Positions 23,888 to 35,734 of a stretch of 64,000 bases of DNA are shown here, one piece after another. The notes under the pieces were generated by a model. It saw only the letters and a list, made by a program, of their open reading frames with translations, was not told where the DNA came from and ran no database searches. Within the stretch, counting starts at the first letter, position 1, and each line of letters opens with the position of its first letter. The stretch comes from Mucor racemosus (lineage: Eukaryota > Mucoromycota > Mucoromycetes > Mucorales > Mucoraceae). Made by a program: the position numbers and the translations under genes. The stretch lies in the NCBI GenBank assembly GCA_027405735.1, contig JAPEHQ010000001.1:4030001-4094000 (forward strand), read 5' to 3'.

Positions 23888-24712
23888 ATGAAGTCCACAT
23901 TTGCTTTATCTTTAGTCCTTGCTGCCTCTTTCCAACAATTGGCATTTGCTCAACAAGGTAAGTAATCATTGTATTGCTTTTGTGTCAATTACGTTATTAA
24001 AATTGATCTGATTTAGATGAACAAGCTGTACCTGCCATGCCAACATTGCCCGCTCCTGTTACTGATATTTATTGGTGGAAGACTCTTTTAACTGGCGATG
24101 AGATCAATAATTACTTGACTGGTCCTGCAACTGAAGCTGCTACTGCCGCTGCAACTGCTACCGTTAGTCAAGAAACTACTACTGCTGCTCAAGAAACTGC
24201 TACTGTCACTTCTTCTGCTGCTTCTGAACAAGTAAGCGCTTCTGCTAGTGAATCTGCTAGTGAATCTGCTGCTTCAGTTACAGAAAGTGCAATTGAAAGT
24301 GCAATTTCGTCTGCTGCTTCAGATATTAACTCATTATCATCTGCTGTATCAGAAACTCTTTCATCTATCGCATCTGAAGGTAAAAAGAAAAAAGAAAATA
24401 ATGTTCTAGATTTATATACAAACTCTCCTTACTTACCTTTACTCTGACCCCTTGAATAATTATATAGCTTCCGTTACCCCTTCTTCCATCGCAGCTTGGT
24501 CAAGCAGTGCATCTGTTTATTATTCTTCTGCTACTGGAGTTCCTGTTGTATCAGCTAGTTCTATTCCTCCTAGACCTAGTGGATCAATCACTCCTCCTTC
24601 AACCACCAGTAATTCAGTAACTACTTCTATTGGTAGCCATGTTATTGCTGATATGGGTAAAATGATTCTCTCGGTAACAGTTGCGGCTATATTAGGAAAC
24701 ATGTTAAATTAA
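23888..24712 (+). CDS. Secreted Ser/Ala/Thr-rich wall-type protein (3 exons)
   Basis: Exons 23888-23957, 24017-24379 and 24468-24712 join to 225 codons. A clear signal peptide (MKSTFALSLVLAASFQQLAFA) is followed by a short conserved-looking head with YWWKTLLTGDEINNYL. Then comes a long low-complexity region of Ala, Ser, Thr and Glu (about residues 45-150) with repeated SES/SAAS units, a Pro/Ser stretch, and a hydrophobic C-terminus (MILSVTVAAILGNMLN). The ends fit a GPI-anchored, O-glycosylated surface protein, but the anchor site is not certain. No enzyme motif is seen. It lies 307 bases upstream of another secreted protein gene on the same strand. Confidence 0.72.
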
Positions 24713-25019
24713 GAAGACATCTCCCTTTCCCTTCCTTCCTCTCTTTTTTTTTATTTTGTTCTCCTTTAATTTTCTTGAAATTGATATATTATATATAATC
24801 ATAATAATAGTAGTTAGTTGTTTTACATGGCTAGTTAAATAGTAATAAAAACCAAATAGTTTAAATATAAAAATTGTTCAATTTGTGATACCTTTCTTTC
24901 TTAAATTGATGGGCGATCTATAAATAATAAAGGGGAGAGAAAATAACTGTCTTTTTGGTGATACATATCTTTTCCTTCTTTCTTTCTTTCTTTCCTTCTC
25001 TCTAAAATAAAATAAAAAA

Positions 25020-25662
25020 ATGAAATTCTCTACTGTTGCTTCAGGCATTATTTTGGCTGCTTCATCCGTAGCAGCACAATTAACTGCTCCTATGCAAAAT
25101 TATAATGTTAGTAGCCCCGTTTCTAATGGTCCCTATGTTGTAGGCCAAATCTTACCTTGTACTATTCAACTCTTTGAAAATGTCATGTCAGGTACTGTAT
25201 TAAATGAATAACAGAACGTAATTGCAAAGATATTAACTATTTATTATAGATATTGCTCTCTCTATTTCACTTGATTCTGCTGCAGCTGGCAGCAATGTCA
25301 GTTATCCTATTGCTGCTTCAGTTGATGTTTCAAAGACAACAGCTAGTGCTAAACAAAATGGTAACATTACTTACTATGAACATTCTGTAAATTATAATAT
25401 CCCCACCAATGTTACTCCTGGTACATACAATGTTGTGTTTATGGATTCCAAGACAAATACTCATCTTGATGTACCAATCAATGTATTGCCCGCTGCTTCT
25501 GCTTCTGTTATAAAATCTGCTGCTTCAACTGGTGCTGCTGCTGCTACATCTACCTCTGCAGGTTCTATCTTTAAAGATAGTGGTAATGGCGTTGCAGCTA
25601 TGTCTCCTTCAAAGGCAATTGTTTCCCTTGCTTGTGTTGCTGTTTTAGCTTACATGCTTTAA
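25020..25662 (+). CDS. Kre9/KNH-like GPI-type wall protein (2 exons)
   Basis: Exons 25020-25191 and 25250-25662 join to 194 codons. A signal peptide (MKFSTVASGIILAASSVAA) leads to a beta-rich domain of about 110 residues with two landmarks. These are SPVSNGPYVVGQILPCTIQLFE near the start and the VTPGTYNVVFMDSKT strand near its end, the layout of the Kre9/KNH Ser-Thr-rich GPI-membrane family. N-glycosylation sequons occur (NVS, NIT, NVT). An Ala/Ser/Thr stalk and a hydrophobic tail (AIVSLACVAVLAYML) end the protein, which fits GPI anchoring. The family is tied to beta-1,6-glucan or cell-surface assembly in yeast; its role in a chitin/chitosan-rich wall is not known to me. Confidence 0.8.
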
Positions 25663-26799
25663 GAATATTTATGTAGTGGGTCCCATTATTTTCTCTACAC
25701 GTGCATCAGTAAAATGTAATTTCTTTGTTCAACATTCAAATAATAATAACTACTTCTTTTTTACTTTGTTGGTATCCTTTAATTATTGTAATTCCAACTT
25801 AAATTTTAACCTTATATAACCATTCTATTCTATACATTTTGATCAATAATAAAAGAAAATTATACGCTATTCTCTATGAAAATAAAGTCCACATACAAAC
25901 AGAAAGTCAATTTATCACATTCAAACAACTTATTTTCGATTGGTTTTGGAATCAAGTTACACATCTCGATTTATTTTGTCACACACACTCAAAACAAAAT
26001 CAACAGGTTCTATTTTAAAATACAATACCTAAAACATCCAATTGCAATAAATATAGATTTTAACTGAGGCATCTACAGTATAATGGGGAATGTCTCGTAG
26101 TAAATCTTATCATTATATGACTACTTGAAAGTGACAACCTAATGCAGCAGATCAAGTATCTCTTACAGATCTATTAACAGATCATCGGTACATGTATGTT
26201 TGCTTTTATATTCAGGGGTAAAAGAAAAGCTACAATACTTAAAAATTTGATCTTCATCTCACATTAGTGCATTTGATCTTCTTTCTATGAGATACTATAA
26301 TCATGCACGGTTATTTACAATAATAACTATTTGTGAAAGCGCCATGTATGTACAGATGCATATACATCCTGACTTACTTGGCTGTCTTTTGTGTATAAGT
26401 AAAGCATACAAGATATAAATAACAACAGGTGATATATATTATATTTACCTTGAGTATTTGTTAAAAACCACAAAAAAAGTATGTACATGTAGTATAAAAA
26501 GATATTTATATTCTTAAATACATAAGTTTTGGTATTACTCGAAAATTGTTGAGCAATAAATATAGACATATTACTTTGTGCAATATCAAAAGACTATTAA
26601 TATAAAGCATTTACAATAAAACAAATTACAGAATTGAGCGTAGTGAGACAAAATATCTAATGCATAAAATACATTAATTACAGATAAGGCGCTAGAGTAT
26701 AGCGATATCAAATGTTTATATATAAATATAATAATTTTATTATAAAAAAGATTGCAAAAAACAAGCGTAGCGAGATTAAAAAGCTATTATATACAACAA
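25663..26799. other. Intergenic DNA with short R2-end relics
   Basis: No gene was recognised. Two short pieces resemble the gcgtagcgag end of R2: 26629-26650 (gaattgagcgtagtgagac) and 26751-26788 (attgcaaaaa...gcgtagcgagatt). Confidence 0.45.
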
Positions 26800-27490
26800 A
26801 TTGCAAAAAAAAAAAAGCCTGTAGTATGACGCCGTAATCGAGTGTAGTAAGATTGAACTGCTAACCCTCTTATACTATGATATATCCAAGTTTTAAATAT
26901 AAAAAAAAAAAAATTTTTTTACTTTTCTTATATTTAACCACGTACGGTCTGAAAATTCAGTTTTTGTAGCGGGCATTTTTCGGGACTCATTTTACCCTTA
27001 CCAACACTCATGATTTTGATCAAAAAACAGAAAAATCAAATTTTATTACCAAAATCAACGTTTAAATATACTACATTGTGAGAAAAAATTGTAGCTATAA
27101 GTAATATACATTTTATAAAAGCTTAATATTAAACGTTAAGTAATAAAAATTTGTACTTCTACCCCAAAAACGGATTTTTGGTTAAAGGATTTTCATGTAA
27201 TATTTTACAATGAAAAAATTTGTTGTTTTTTATTGAGCAAATAGAGCGCTAAATTTTTTATATGTGTATATTTTTTTTTTTACAATTGGTAGTATAATTA
27301 ACTCTAGATTTGCAAAATGATAAAAAAAAAATTAAAAAATGTCAAAATTGATGATCTGGACAAAAATAATTTTCGAATTAATATTTTGCTTATAAGCCTT
27401 GTAAGTCTTAAAAATAAGAGATTTCACGATATTTGAAAACTTTTTTCAAGAATCTACGATGCTGTACCCACTCGATTCAGGTTTATTGCT
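26800..27490 (+). repeat. Dispersed repeat R2, copy 2
   Basis: This is the same unit as at 54817-55505 and, inverted, 3170-3859. It starts attgcaaaa with the gacgccgtaatcgagtgtag block and ends ctacgatgctgtacccactc then tcaggtttattgc. A well-kept inner stretch is ctcatgattttgatcaaaaa followed by a caaaatcaacgtttaaatat stretch. It has no coding capacity. Confidence 0.85.
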
Positions 27491-27723
27491 ATAAGATCCC
27501 ATAAATCAAACTGTCCAGTTCCATTTGCAGTACCATACAGAGTTTAATGTGTAAGAGACCATTTTACATCATACACATAATCGTCTGCGTGTTCTAATGA
27601 GCAAAGAGGAGGGATATGCTATCTAATAATATACTACAAAAAGTGGGCTTTTTTTTAAAAAAAAAAGGGGGGGGAGGAGGAGGCATTAATATTTATTATA
27701 GAAACATACATTTTCATTAAAAA

Positions 27724-27784
27724 AATTGCAAAAGCGAAGTCTGCAGAGCGACCGCGTAATTGAGCGTAGCGAGATTGAATGGCT
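27724..27784 (+). repeat. Solo R2 end, about 60 bp
   Basis: This reads attgcaaaagcgaag...gcgtaattgagcgtagcgagattgaatggct, the left end of R2, without the rest of the unit. A similar solo end is at 55603-55662. Confidence 0.7.
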
Positions 27785-29579
27785 AGTAGAAAATATATTA
27801 AACTAAATATATTGTAAAAAATAGTAAAATTTTAAAAATATGATATCTGTATTCTGATTTTTTGAGTCCTAGAATTGGAACAATGAAAAATAAAAATTAT
27901 TTGAAAACAAGTATGCAAGCAAGAAAGTCCTTTGGGAGTTTGAGCAATTCGAGCAAGTATGAATCAAGTCCACAATATCTGGAAATTGAAAGTAATAACA
28001 GATATTTGTACAATGAGTGGAATTGTATGACCTGAGAAAATATTGCAGAAATCGAAGTTATAAATAAATATATGTTGTAGTGAAATAGAAATGCCAAGAT
28101 TTGGAAAAACATATATCATACGGATGTAAAAGTATCAGTCTATTTACTCTAGTTTCTATACATACATTGCTTCATAAGATGTGAAACCAAGCATGTTCAA
28201 CTATAAGCGTTATTCAAATTCCAATACTCTCATATTATGCCCCTGGTTGCATGAAATATATCTGCATACAGTATATCCTCTCGTAAACTATCGAATCACA
28301 TATACATAACTCTTTGAAATCCAGTGTCTGGTGATTCGTCCAAGCGTACGTATGTATAATCCCGTGAGCAAACATGTTTGCATCAATATCTCAAGTCTAA
28401 TCATTAAAAGTTAAGAGTCATTATGATTTGTGCTATTATATCAACTAATTCAATAAAAGGAAAATAAAGTGTGAGAGATGTGTGTGATGGATCAATATCA
28501 GGCCTGATTTAGACTATGAAAAACTCAGATAGCCAGCACAAATTATGCGGCTACATTAGCCAAAAATAATAAATTATACACGATGAATATTGATTAGTCA
28601 TTTTTTATTCTAATTTTTTCAGTAAATTTTAAAGAAAATAGAGCTGCGAGAAGTGTGGCTTGATTTAAGGTTTCGAAACATATTTACACAATAAATGCAT
28701 GTATATTAGACTATTTCATCTTTTTGTGTGAAATATGTAGGTTTTATCTAGATTGATCTATTAAGTGAGACTTTTTCGGTAAGAATTGATATTTTAAAAT
28801 GATTTACTTTGTCATATTCTTGCATATCTTTTGAAAAATACTGCAGAAAATGGAAAATTTGCATAAAACCAAAAAGAAAAAAATGATCCCATGGAGCTAT
28901 GGTTGTGTATGATGATTTTCTTGAGAAATTTTGTCAGGATCGTGTAAGATCTAGATTTCCCAATTATAGAGAAACCCACTCTTTTTCACTTATCTCAACC
29001 AGCGTCAATACATGGAAACATGATTTGAAAATCGTCAGCAACATTCTAACGTATGGAATTAGGATGAAATGCTTGATATCTTGTTTTAGTTTGATACGAT
29101 ATGTTTACAAAAACCTAATTAAATGAACATGAAACATAATAGTAAATGCTGAAAATCCCGGTATTTTGCAATATTACAAATCAACGCCCCTATCATATTT
29201 TGTTGTGGGGTAAACTGCTGTGTGTGAATTTTTGACATGATGCTGATGGAAGGTTGTAAATGTGTAAAAAAGCTACAAGATATAGTCTTGATAGAGATAA
29301 TACACATTATTGATCAAATGTGTCAATGATATAATTTATTGTGTTTTCATTTACATAATTAGCAATTTGAACAGATAAACCCATTATTCAGTAGAAGGTT
29401 TAAACTCATCAAAATGTTGTACTTCATTTATGCGGGTAGCTGTTGTACTCAAATGAACTTTTTGCTTTTAAACGGCCAACTTCAAGTTGATCTCACATGT
29501 TTCCCTGTTTCCGGATTCCTTTTATTCTTTTTCACTGTGGGTTTTATGTTTATGTCAAATGAAATGAAAAAAGAAAAAC

Positions 29580-29652
29580 TCGGAGAGATACCTATAAAAG
29601 GCTTCGTCTACAAGGGAAAACGTATTACAGTATGATTTAGCGCGTGAGAAGC
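29580..29652 (+). repeat. Upstream segment duplicated with the MFS genes, copy 1
   Basis: Similar to 32184-32255: both share cggagagat, ctacaagggaaa/cttacaagggaaa, cgtattac and cgtgagaag in order. It lies 493 bases before the first MFS start, against 429 for the second. It marks how far the tandem duplication reaches upstream. Confidence 0.6.
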
Positions 29653-30073
29653 GAGTACTTTGATACCTGGTTTTGTAGTTTTTTTTTACAATTAAGGTTT
29701 TTTTCCTCATTGTGTACATTATTGTAATCCAAAAGAAGGTCGTTTGTGTTCGTGAGTATATAATCTAATTGACACTTTCTTTAAAATTATTCACTAATGA
29801 TGATATATTATACGCTTAGTGTTGCAATTAGTTTTTAAATTATATAGTGATTATAGTGCACGATAAGATCTTCTCACCCACCTTGAAAATGACGATGCAA
29901 TGTCTCTTGTCAAACCAAAACGTTTCATGATTTCTGGAAAGAGAAATCCGTTTTCATATAAATACAGTATTTCTTTTTCGATTCCTTTCCTTCTATTCTT
30001 TTTTCCTATTATTCAAGGAAAACCCCAAAAGAGTATTTTTTTATAAACTTCCTTAAATTCTATTATTACATTC

Positions 30074-31673
30074 ATGCCTACAATCGAAAGGTTTACAGAT
30101 GATAAAGCTGCTAGTGTGTATAGCAGTAATAAAGGAGGTGATTTAAGCAGTGACGATGATATTCGATCCGAACATCAAGCACCGTTTGTGAAAACTGAAG
30201 CTGAAAAGAAATTGGTCCGCAAAATCAATATTGCATTGATGCCATTTGTTGGTGCTATTGTATTCATTCAATTTGTTGATAAATCTACTTTGGGCATTTC
30301 TGCTGTATTAGGTATTATTGAAAATACTGGTTTAACTGGTACTCAATACAGTTGGTTGGGTTCTTTCTTTTATCTCGGTTTCATTTGCTTTCAGTTACCA
30401 AATAACTATTTCATTCAAAGAATTCCTATTGGTAAATATCTCGGTACATTGCTTGTTCTATGGGGTATCACAATGGGTTGCACTGCTCTCTGTAATAATT
30501 TTGCACAATTAGCATCTCTGCGTGTCTTACTGGGTCTATTTGAAGCTGGTACATATCCTTGTCTATTAATTATTATCAATACTGTCTATCGTCGATCTGA
30601 ACAATCAGCAGCATATGGTTTTCTTTGGTTTAGTAATGGTGCAGGAACAATGGTAGGTGCTGCTTGTGCTTATGGTATTTCCTGGATCAATAATGCAAAT
30701 GGCATTGAATCTTGGAGATGGCCTTATATTATTTGGGGTGCTTTGACAGTTTTATTTGGTATCGTTACATTCTTTTTCCTTCCTGATACACCACATTCAT
30801 TCATGTTCCGTCTCACAGAAGAAGAAAAAGTCATTGTAGAAGAAAGAACCCAAGATAATGCTGTAGTTCGTGTATATGAAATCAAAAAACACCATATTTG
30901 GGAAGCAATTAAAGAGCCTCGTCTTTGGCTTCTTGCTCTCTCTACATTGTGTAACAATCTGCATAATGGTGGTCTTGTTGTATTTAGCACTATTCTCGTT
31001 CAAGCATTTGGTTTCACTGTAAGTTTCTCTTTTCAGCGTAAATTAAACAATTTGTTCATTTCATGTCAAATTTAGGGTCAAGAATCAATTTTACTTCAAA
31101 TTGCAAGTGGTTGTTCAGCTGCATGTTTCGCTGCTCTTGCTGTGTTCATTGCTCGTAAATCTGGTCAATTGTATTTAGCTGCTGCTGTATCTAGTATCAT
31201 CTCCTTGGTCGGTGTTATTTTATTAGCTGTTCTTCCCAATACAGGTGTAAAACTTTTAGGTTACTTTTTGGCTTGGGCTATGAATGGTGAGTGGCATTTG
31301 TAAACTAAATTCAACATATTATTAACATTATATCCTAAATTAAGGTACATCTGTCATTTTACTAACAATTGCTGGTTCAAATGTTACTGGATACACAAAG
31401 AAACTTTTCTACAATGCCACAAATATGATTTTTTACACATTGGGTAATTTTATTGGTCCCTTAGTAATGCTTGAGAAAGAAGCGCCCACATATAAAACTG
31501 GTATGATCATTTACTGTATCGGTAACGCAGGAATTGTCGTGATGCTTTTCCTTGTCCGCCAAATCATGGCAAGACAGAATAAGATTAGATTGGCAAATCC
31601 TCCCACTGAAAAGTTAGATGTTAAAGATGATTTAACTGATCAAGAAAACAAGCGTTTTATTTACAGATTATAA
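30074..31673 (+). CDS. MFS transporter, ACS/Dal5 allantoate-permease type, paralogue 1 (3 exons)
   Basis: Exons 30074-31018, 31076-31286 and 31345-31673 join to 494 codons, the usual length. A polar head of about 45 residues precedes about twelve hydrophobic segments. Landmarks of the anion:cation symporter family are VDKSTLGISAVLGI in the first segment pair, the YLGSFFYLGFICFQLPNNY-type second and third segments, RVLLGLFEAGTYPCLL, and WPYIIWGALTVLFGIVTFFFLPD at the end of the N-half. A central loop (HSFMFRLTEEEKVIVEERTQDN) and a second half carrying LTIAGSNVTGYTKK follow. Relatives take up organic anions such as allantoate, nicotinate, pantothenate or dipeptides; the substrate here cannot be told. 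It is the first of a tandem pair with identical intron positions. Confidence 0.93.
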
Positions 31674-32612
31674 TTCTAATATTCCCATTTAATGCTACTT
31701 AATATATTATTTTAATAAATATTCCATATTTAAATGAATACAAACATATACTATTTCAAGTAAGTTTGCATGTATATCGTAATACACTGAATGTAGCCAA
31801 TATGTGCATCATGGCAAAGACCAATAATATTTTTTGATTTAATGAGAATAACATCAATCTAGGGCCGAGTATCACTGTCTTGAATACAGGAATATAAAGA
31901 AGGCGGGGAATTTTGGACTGTACGTTACAATTGGATCATTTTTTTTTGTGGGGAAAATGTGAGGGAGGCCTAAAAGCTTCACTGTATGTGGATATGTGTG
32001 TGAATATTTTAGTTGGCATGCAACTAATGAGACGGACGGAGGAGAAAAGAGTAGATAAGCATGAATAGAATCAATATTATCTGTGGTTCATTGATGTTTG
32101 TATCTGTATTTCACTCTTCCTTCCTCTCGATTACCAAAATACATATTCTTGATCTATATAATTCATGGGAAGATGCAAAGGTTCGGAGAGATGCCCAAAA
32201 GTAGGTTTCGCTTACAAGGGAAATCGTATTACTCTATCCTAATCCTCGTGAGAAGACAAAAAGTCAAAATTCATTTATTTCCTATTTGGCTTAACATATA
32301 GCAGAGATACGTGAAAATGGTGTTTAAACTCTGCATGTATAAATAAAAAGGAAAGATCTTGTGTACGTGTGTATTTTAGTAAACCAAGAAATCGTTGTCG
32401 AATATTAATAGCTAATTAAAGTTTTACGGATTAGTGTTACTCAAACATTCTTAATTCGGTACTAACGCCTTCGATGTATATTATATGAATCATATAATGA
32501 CAGATAAAGGTTCTAAAGTTACTTGAGAAGAATCTGGGGGTTTTTTCAACTATATAAACAAGCTCATTTTTTTGAATCATTCTAAAAAAAAATCATCAAA
32601 TCTAACATTTCG
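31674..32612. other. Intergenic between the tandem MFS genes
   Basis: This contains the 3' flank of the first transporter, then the duplicated upstream segment 32184-32255 and the promoter of the second. A 67-codon frame at 32098-32301 overlaps the duplicated segment but shows no known feature. Confidence 0.45.
32184..32255 (+). repeat. Upstream segment duplicated with the MFS genes, copy 2
   Basis: Counterpart of 29580-29652; see there. Confidence 0.6.
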
Positions 32613-34233
32613 ATGTCTGACACTCTAACACATCGCAATAATAATAATAATAAAGAAACATTTGTAGATGATAAAGCTGCCAGTGTATATAGCAGTAAAG
32701 GTGAACTTAGCGTTGATGAATTACCTGTCAATCCACAAGCTGAACTCATAAAAAGCGAAGGCGAGAAAAAGTTGGTTCGCAAGATCAATTACACACTTTT
32801 ACCATTTGTTGGTGCTATTGTATTCATTCAATTTGTTGATAAATCTACATTGGGTATTTCTGCTGTACTTGGTATCATTCAAGATACTGGCTTGACTGGT
32901 ACTCAATACAGTTGGCTTGGTTCTTTCTTTTATCTTGGTTTTATTTGTTTCCAAATCCCAAACAATTACTTGATGCAAAAATTCCCCATCAAGAAATACC
33001 TTGGTACGCTCCTATTCTTGTGGGGTATTGTAATGGCTTGCACTGCTTTATGTAATAACTTTGCTCAGTTGGCTGCTTGTAGAGTATTGCTCGGTCTATT
33101 TGAAGCTGGTACTTATCCTTGTCTTTTGATTATTGTAAACACTGTCTATCGTCGATCTGAACAATCAGCAGCTTATGGCTTTCTTTGGTTGAGTAATGGT
33201 ACTGGTACTATGTTTGGATCTGCTTGTGCTTATGGTATTTCCTGGATCAATAATGCAAACGGTATACATTCTTGGAGATGGCCTTATATTATTTGGGGTG
33301 CTTTGACAGTTTTATTTGGTATTATCACCTTCTTCTTCCTTCCTGATACACCTCATTCTTTCATGTACAGATTAACTGAAGAAGAAAAAGAGATAGTCGA
33401 AGAAAGAACTCGTGATAATGCAGTTGTCCGTGTCTATGAAGTTAAGAAACATCATATTTGGGAAGCTGCCAAAGAACCTAGACTCTGGCTTCTTTGTTTC
33501 TCAACTCTCTGTAACAATCTCAGTACTGGTGGTCTTGTCGTATTTAGTACTATTTTAGTCCAAAATTTTGGTTTCGACGTATGTGTTACTTGAAATTGAT
33601 TGAGTTTATGTATTTTCTGACTGATTATTTTATTGTAGCATCGACAATCTATTCTATTACAAATCCCTTCAGGTGCTGCATCTGCTTGTTTCGCAGCATT
33701 GGCTGCTTTTATTGCTCGTAAATCCGGTCAGTTGTATCTTGGTGCAGCTGTTTCCACTACTATATCTTTGATCGGTGTCATTTTATTGGCTGTTCTTCCC
33801 AATAGTGGCATCAAGCTTTTAGGTTTCTTTTTGGCCTGGGCCATGAATGGTGAGCAAAATTTATATGCTAAAATCAACTTATCACTAACATTACTCTTAA
33901 AATAAAGGTACTGCAGTAATCTTATTAACAATTGCTGGTTCAAATGTTACAGGATACACAAAGAAAATTTTCTATAATGCTATGAACATGATTTTCTATA
34001 CCTTTGGTAATTTTATTGGTCCTTTAATCATGTTGGATAAGGAAGCACCCGTTTACAAAACTGGTATGATTATTTATTGTATTGCAAATGCTGCTATTTT
34101 GGTTATGCTTTTCGTAGTTCGTCAACTTATGGCAAGACAAAATAAGATTAGATTAGCTAATCCTGCTCCACCTGTCGATGTCAAGGATGATTTGACGGAT
34201 AGTGAAAATAAGACATTTATTTACAAATTATAA
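32613..34233 (+). CDS. MFS transporter, ACS/Dal5 type, paralogue 2 (3 exons)
   Basis: Exons 32613-33578, 33639-33849 and 33908-34233 join to 500 codons. Both introns sit at exactly the positions of the upstream copy. The proteins are very similar from about residue 45 to the end. Differences concentrate in the polar head (an Asn run encoded by aataataataataat here) and in scattered membrane positions. Long DNA tracts are identical between the copies, for example 33270-33322 against 30710-30762, while flanking stretches differ at many synonymous sites; this suggests later gene conversion. As for the first copy, the substrate is unknown. Two copies with different heads may differ in regulation or trafficking. 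Confidence 0.93.
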
Positions 34234-35052
34234 TATCATCACATTTTTCCCTTACAAATACTACAGATATTACTATCTCTTACTTTTCTAATTATATATA
34301 ACAATTTTTTTCTAATAATAAACCTCTTGAATCTTGTACATTGATATAGCTTCAAATGTGATATCAAAAAATTGATCGCTTACAAAATATGTTTCTTGTA
34401 TCAATTATGTTCTAAATCGGAGCGTCGCACCATTTAACTATAATTTTCTTGAGAAAAAAAATTGTACTTATTTTGAAGATGCTATAAAACCTATTGTAAC
34501 TTTATCATGCGTTTCAAGCTTGCATGAATCCTTCAAATCTTAAAGTTGATATTTTTTAAGCACACTTCTGGTATCTTGAGATACAATCTCCAATATAATT
34601 ACTATATTTTAAACATTTTATAATTCCATTTTTCATAATTTCAATAGTTAAACAGTAGAGTTTCAAATAAGTTAGTAATATGCTGCGAAGACTGAATACA
34701 TTCTATCTCAATGCCTCTGATTACTCTAAATATTTGTGTTTTGACTAGTTGCACCTGTTATAAGTGCTTGATTCCATAAATCGAATACAAATCAAGGATG
34801 AGTGCTAATAAAGCTTCAGCTTGAAAACATTTACTTGCGGGCTAGATTTGACAATGGGAATATTGCTAGACCTATTTTCTAAGGCACCAAAATAATAACT
34901 TGCATACAGACAACATGACGTACGGGGTATTACAAGTACCAGAGTATTGAGATTCATGAGATTTTGTCATTGAATTTGTTAAAATCTATCATCACGGGGT
35001 TCCAAAATTTATTTGTTGAAATGAATGAAAAATGATTCAAAAAAATAAAATT
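34234..35052. other. Intergenic DNA, degenerate repeat
   Basis: The stretch 34800-34980 is weakly similar to 43330-43545. Shared pieces in order are a-t-tgctaga, gcat-cag-ca, acggggYattRYaagtaccagagta-like words, and cattgaatttgt. The last 15 bases (35038-35052) are the left target-site duplication of the retroposed insert. Confidence 0.4.
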
Positions 35053-35734
35053 CACCTTTCTTCCGTCTACTCCTCTGGCGTGTGGTTCAGTAGGTGGAAT
35101 TGTTCTTCAATACGATCTCGTCAACCGTAGAAGGGTCAACACCGTTCCTTGACCTTATGCCCCAAACTGACGCGTCCCCAATTTGCTGATCCTATGCCCT
35201 CCTTCCAACCACCTATGTGTTCCTTATGTTTGGCAATTGTTGTTCTGAAACTGTTTTTTTTTCTTATTTGGTGCCGTGTTGTAAATGGGCGTGAGTGACC
35301 CATAGGCCGCAGTGATATACTCCAGGAGTGGTGCCCTGGTAGCCCTGTTAGCTCGCTATTATATCAATCAAATTTGCACTTAACAGTATTCTTTTTCACT
35401 TTTTCCATTCTCAAAGCCTTTTCATCTAGTTCTGCCACAACCCTTCCCCTGAAACCACATTTAGATCTCTACTTTCTTCCCAGACTCTTAGTACTTACTT
35501 TTCCCTGCCCAAGAACCTACACACCAGTCCCATCAACAATGATCCCAGTTATAACTTTCTCACTTTTGAACCTTGCTACATACTATCCGTATCCCAATAC
35601 ACTTAGTCTCCTGAACTCTTACTTAAACTCCGAACCCGAACTCTTATATCCAGTCTTATCTCTCACTTCGCCATGGCGTACAGTTATAGGACTTTAAATA
35701 ATGAAATAAAGCTTTTATTTCCCTATAAAAAAAA
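35053..35734 (+). mobile_element. Retroposed insert with A tail and 15-bp target-site duplication
   Basis: The insert is flanked by perfect copies of caaaaaaataaaatt (35038-35052 and 35735-35749). It ends in an 8-A tail (35727-35734), preceded by AATAAA at 35705-35710. This is the signature of LINE-type (target-primed) retroposition of an RNA. The right flank continues as repeat R1; R1 copy 2 holds the same 15-mer once, uninterrupted, at 44900-44914 (inverted), which serves as an empty site. Near the 5' end an A-box-like tggttcagtagg (35083-35094) and a B-box-like ggtcaacacc (35134-35143, one mismatch) suggest a tRNA-type Pol III promoter, so a SINE is possible. A 107-codon frame (35374-35697) whose stop lies just before AATAAA suggests instead a Pol II mRNA. 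The insert is more GC-rich than its surroundings. No other copy was seen in the window. Confidence 0.82.

Larger units (their letters stand above)
27491..30073. other. Gene desert upstream of the MFS pair
   Basis: It contains a solo R2 end (27724-27784) and a G-rich run at 27667-27680. At 29580-29652 lies a segment repeated upstream of the second transporter gene. Frames at 28899-29126 and 29414-29635 have no recognisable protein features. Confidence 0.5.

Noticed and set aside
28899..29126. 75-codon frame in the 27-30 kb desert
   Set aside because: No recognisable protein features and no repeat or family match.
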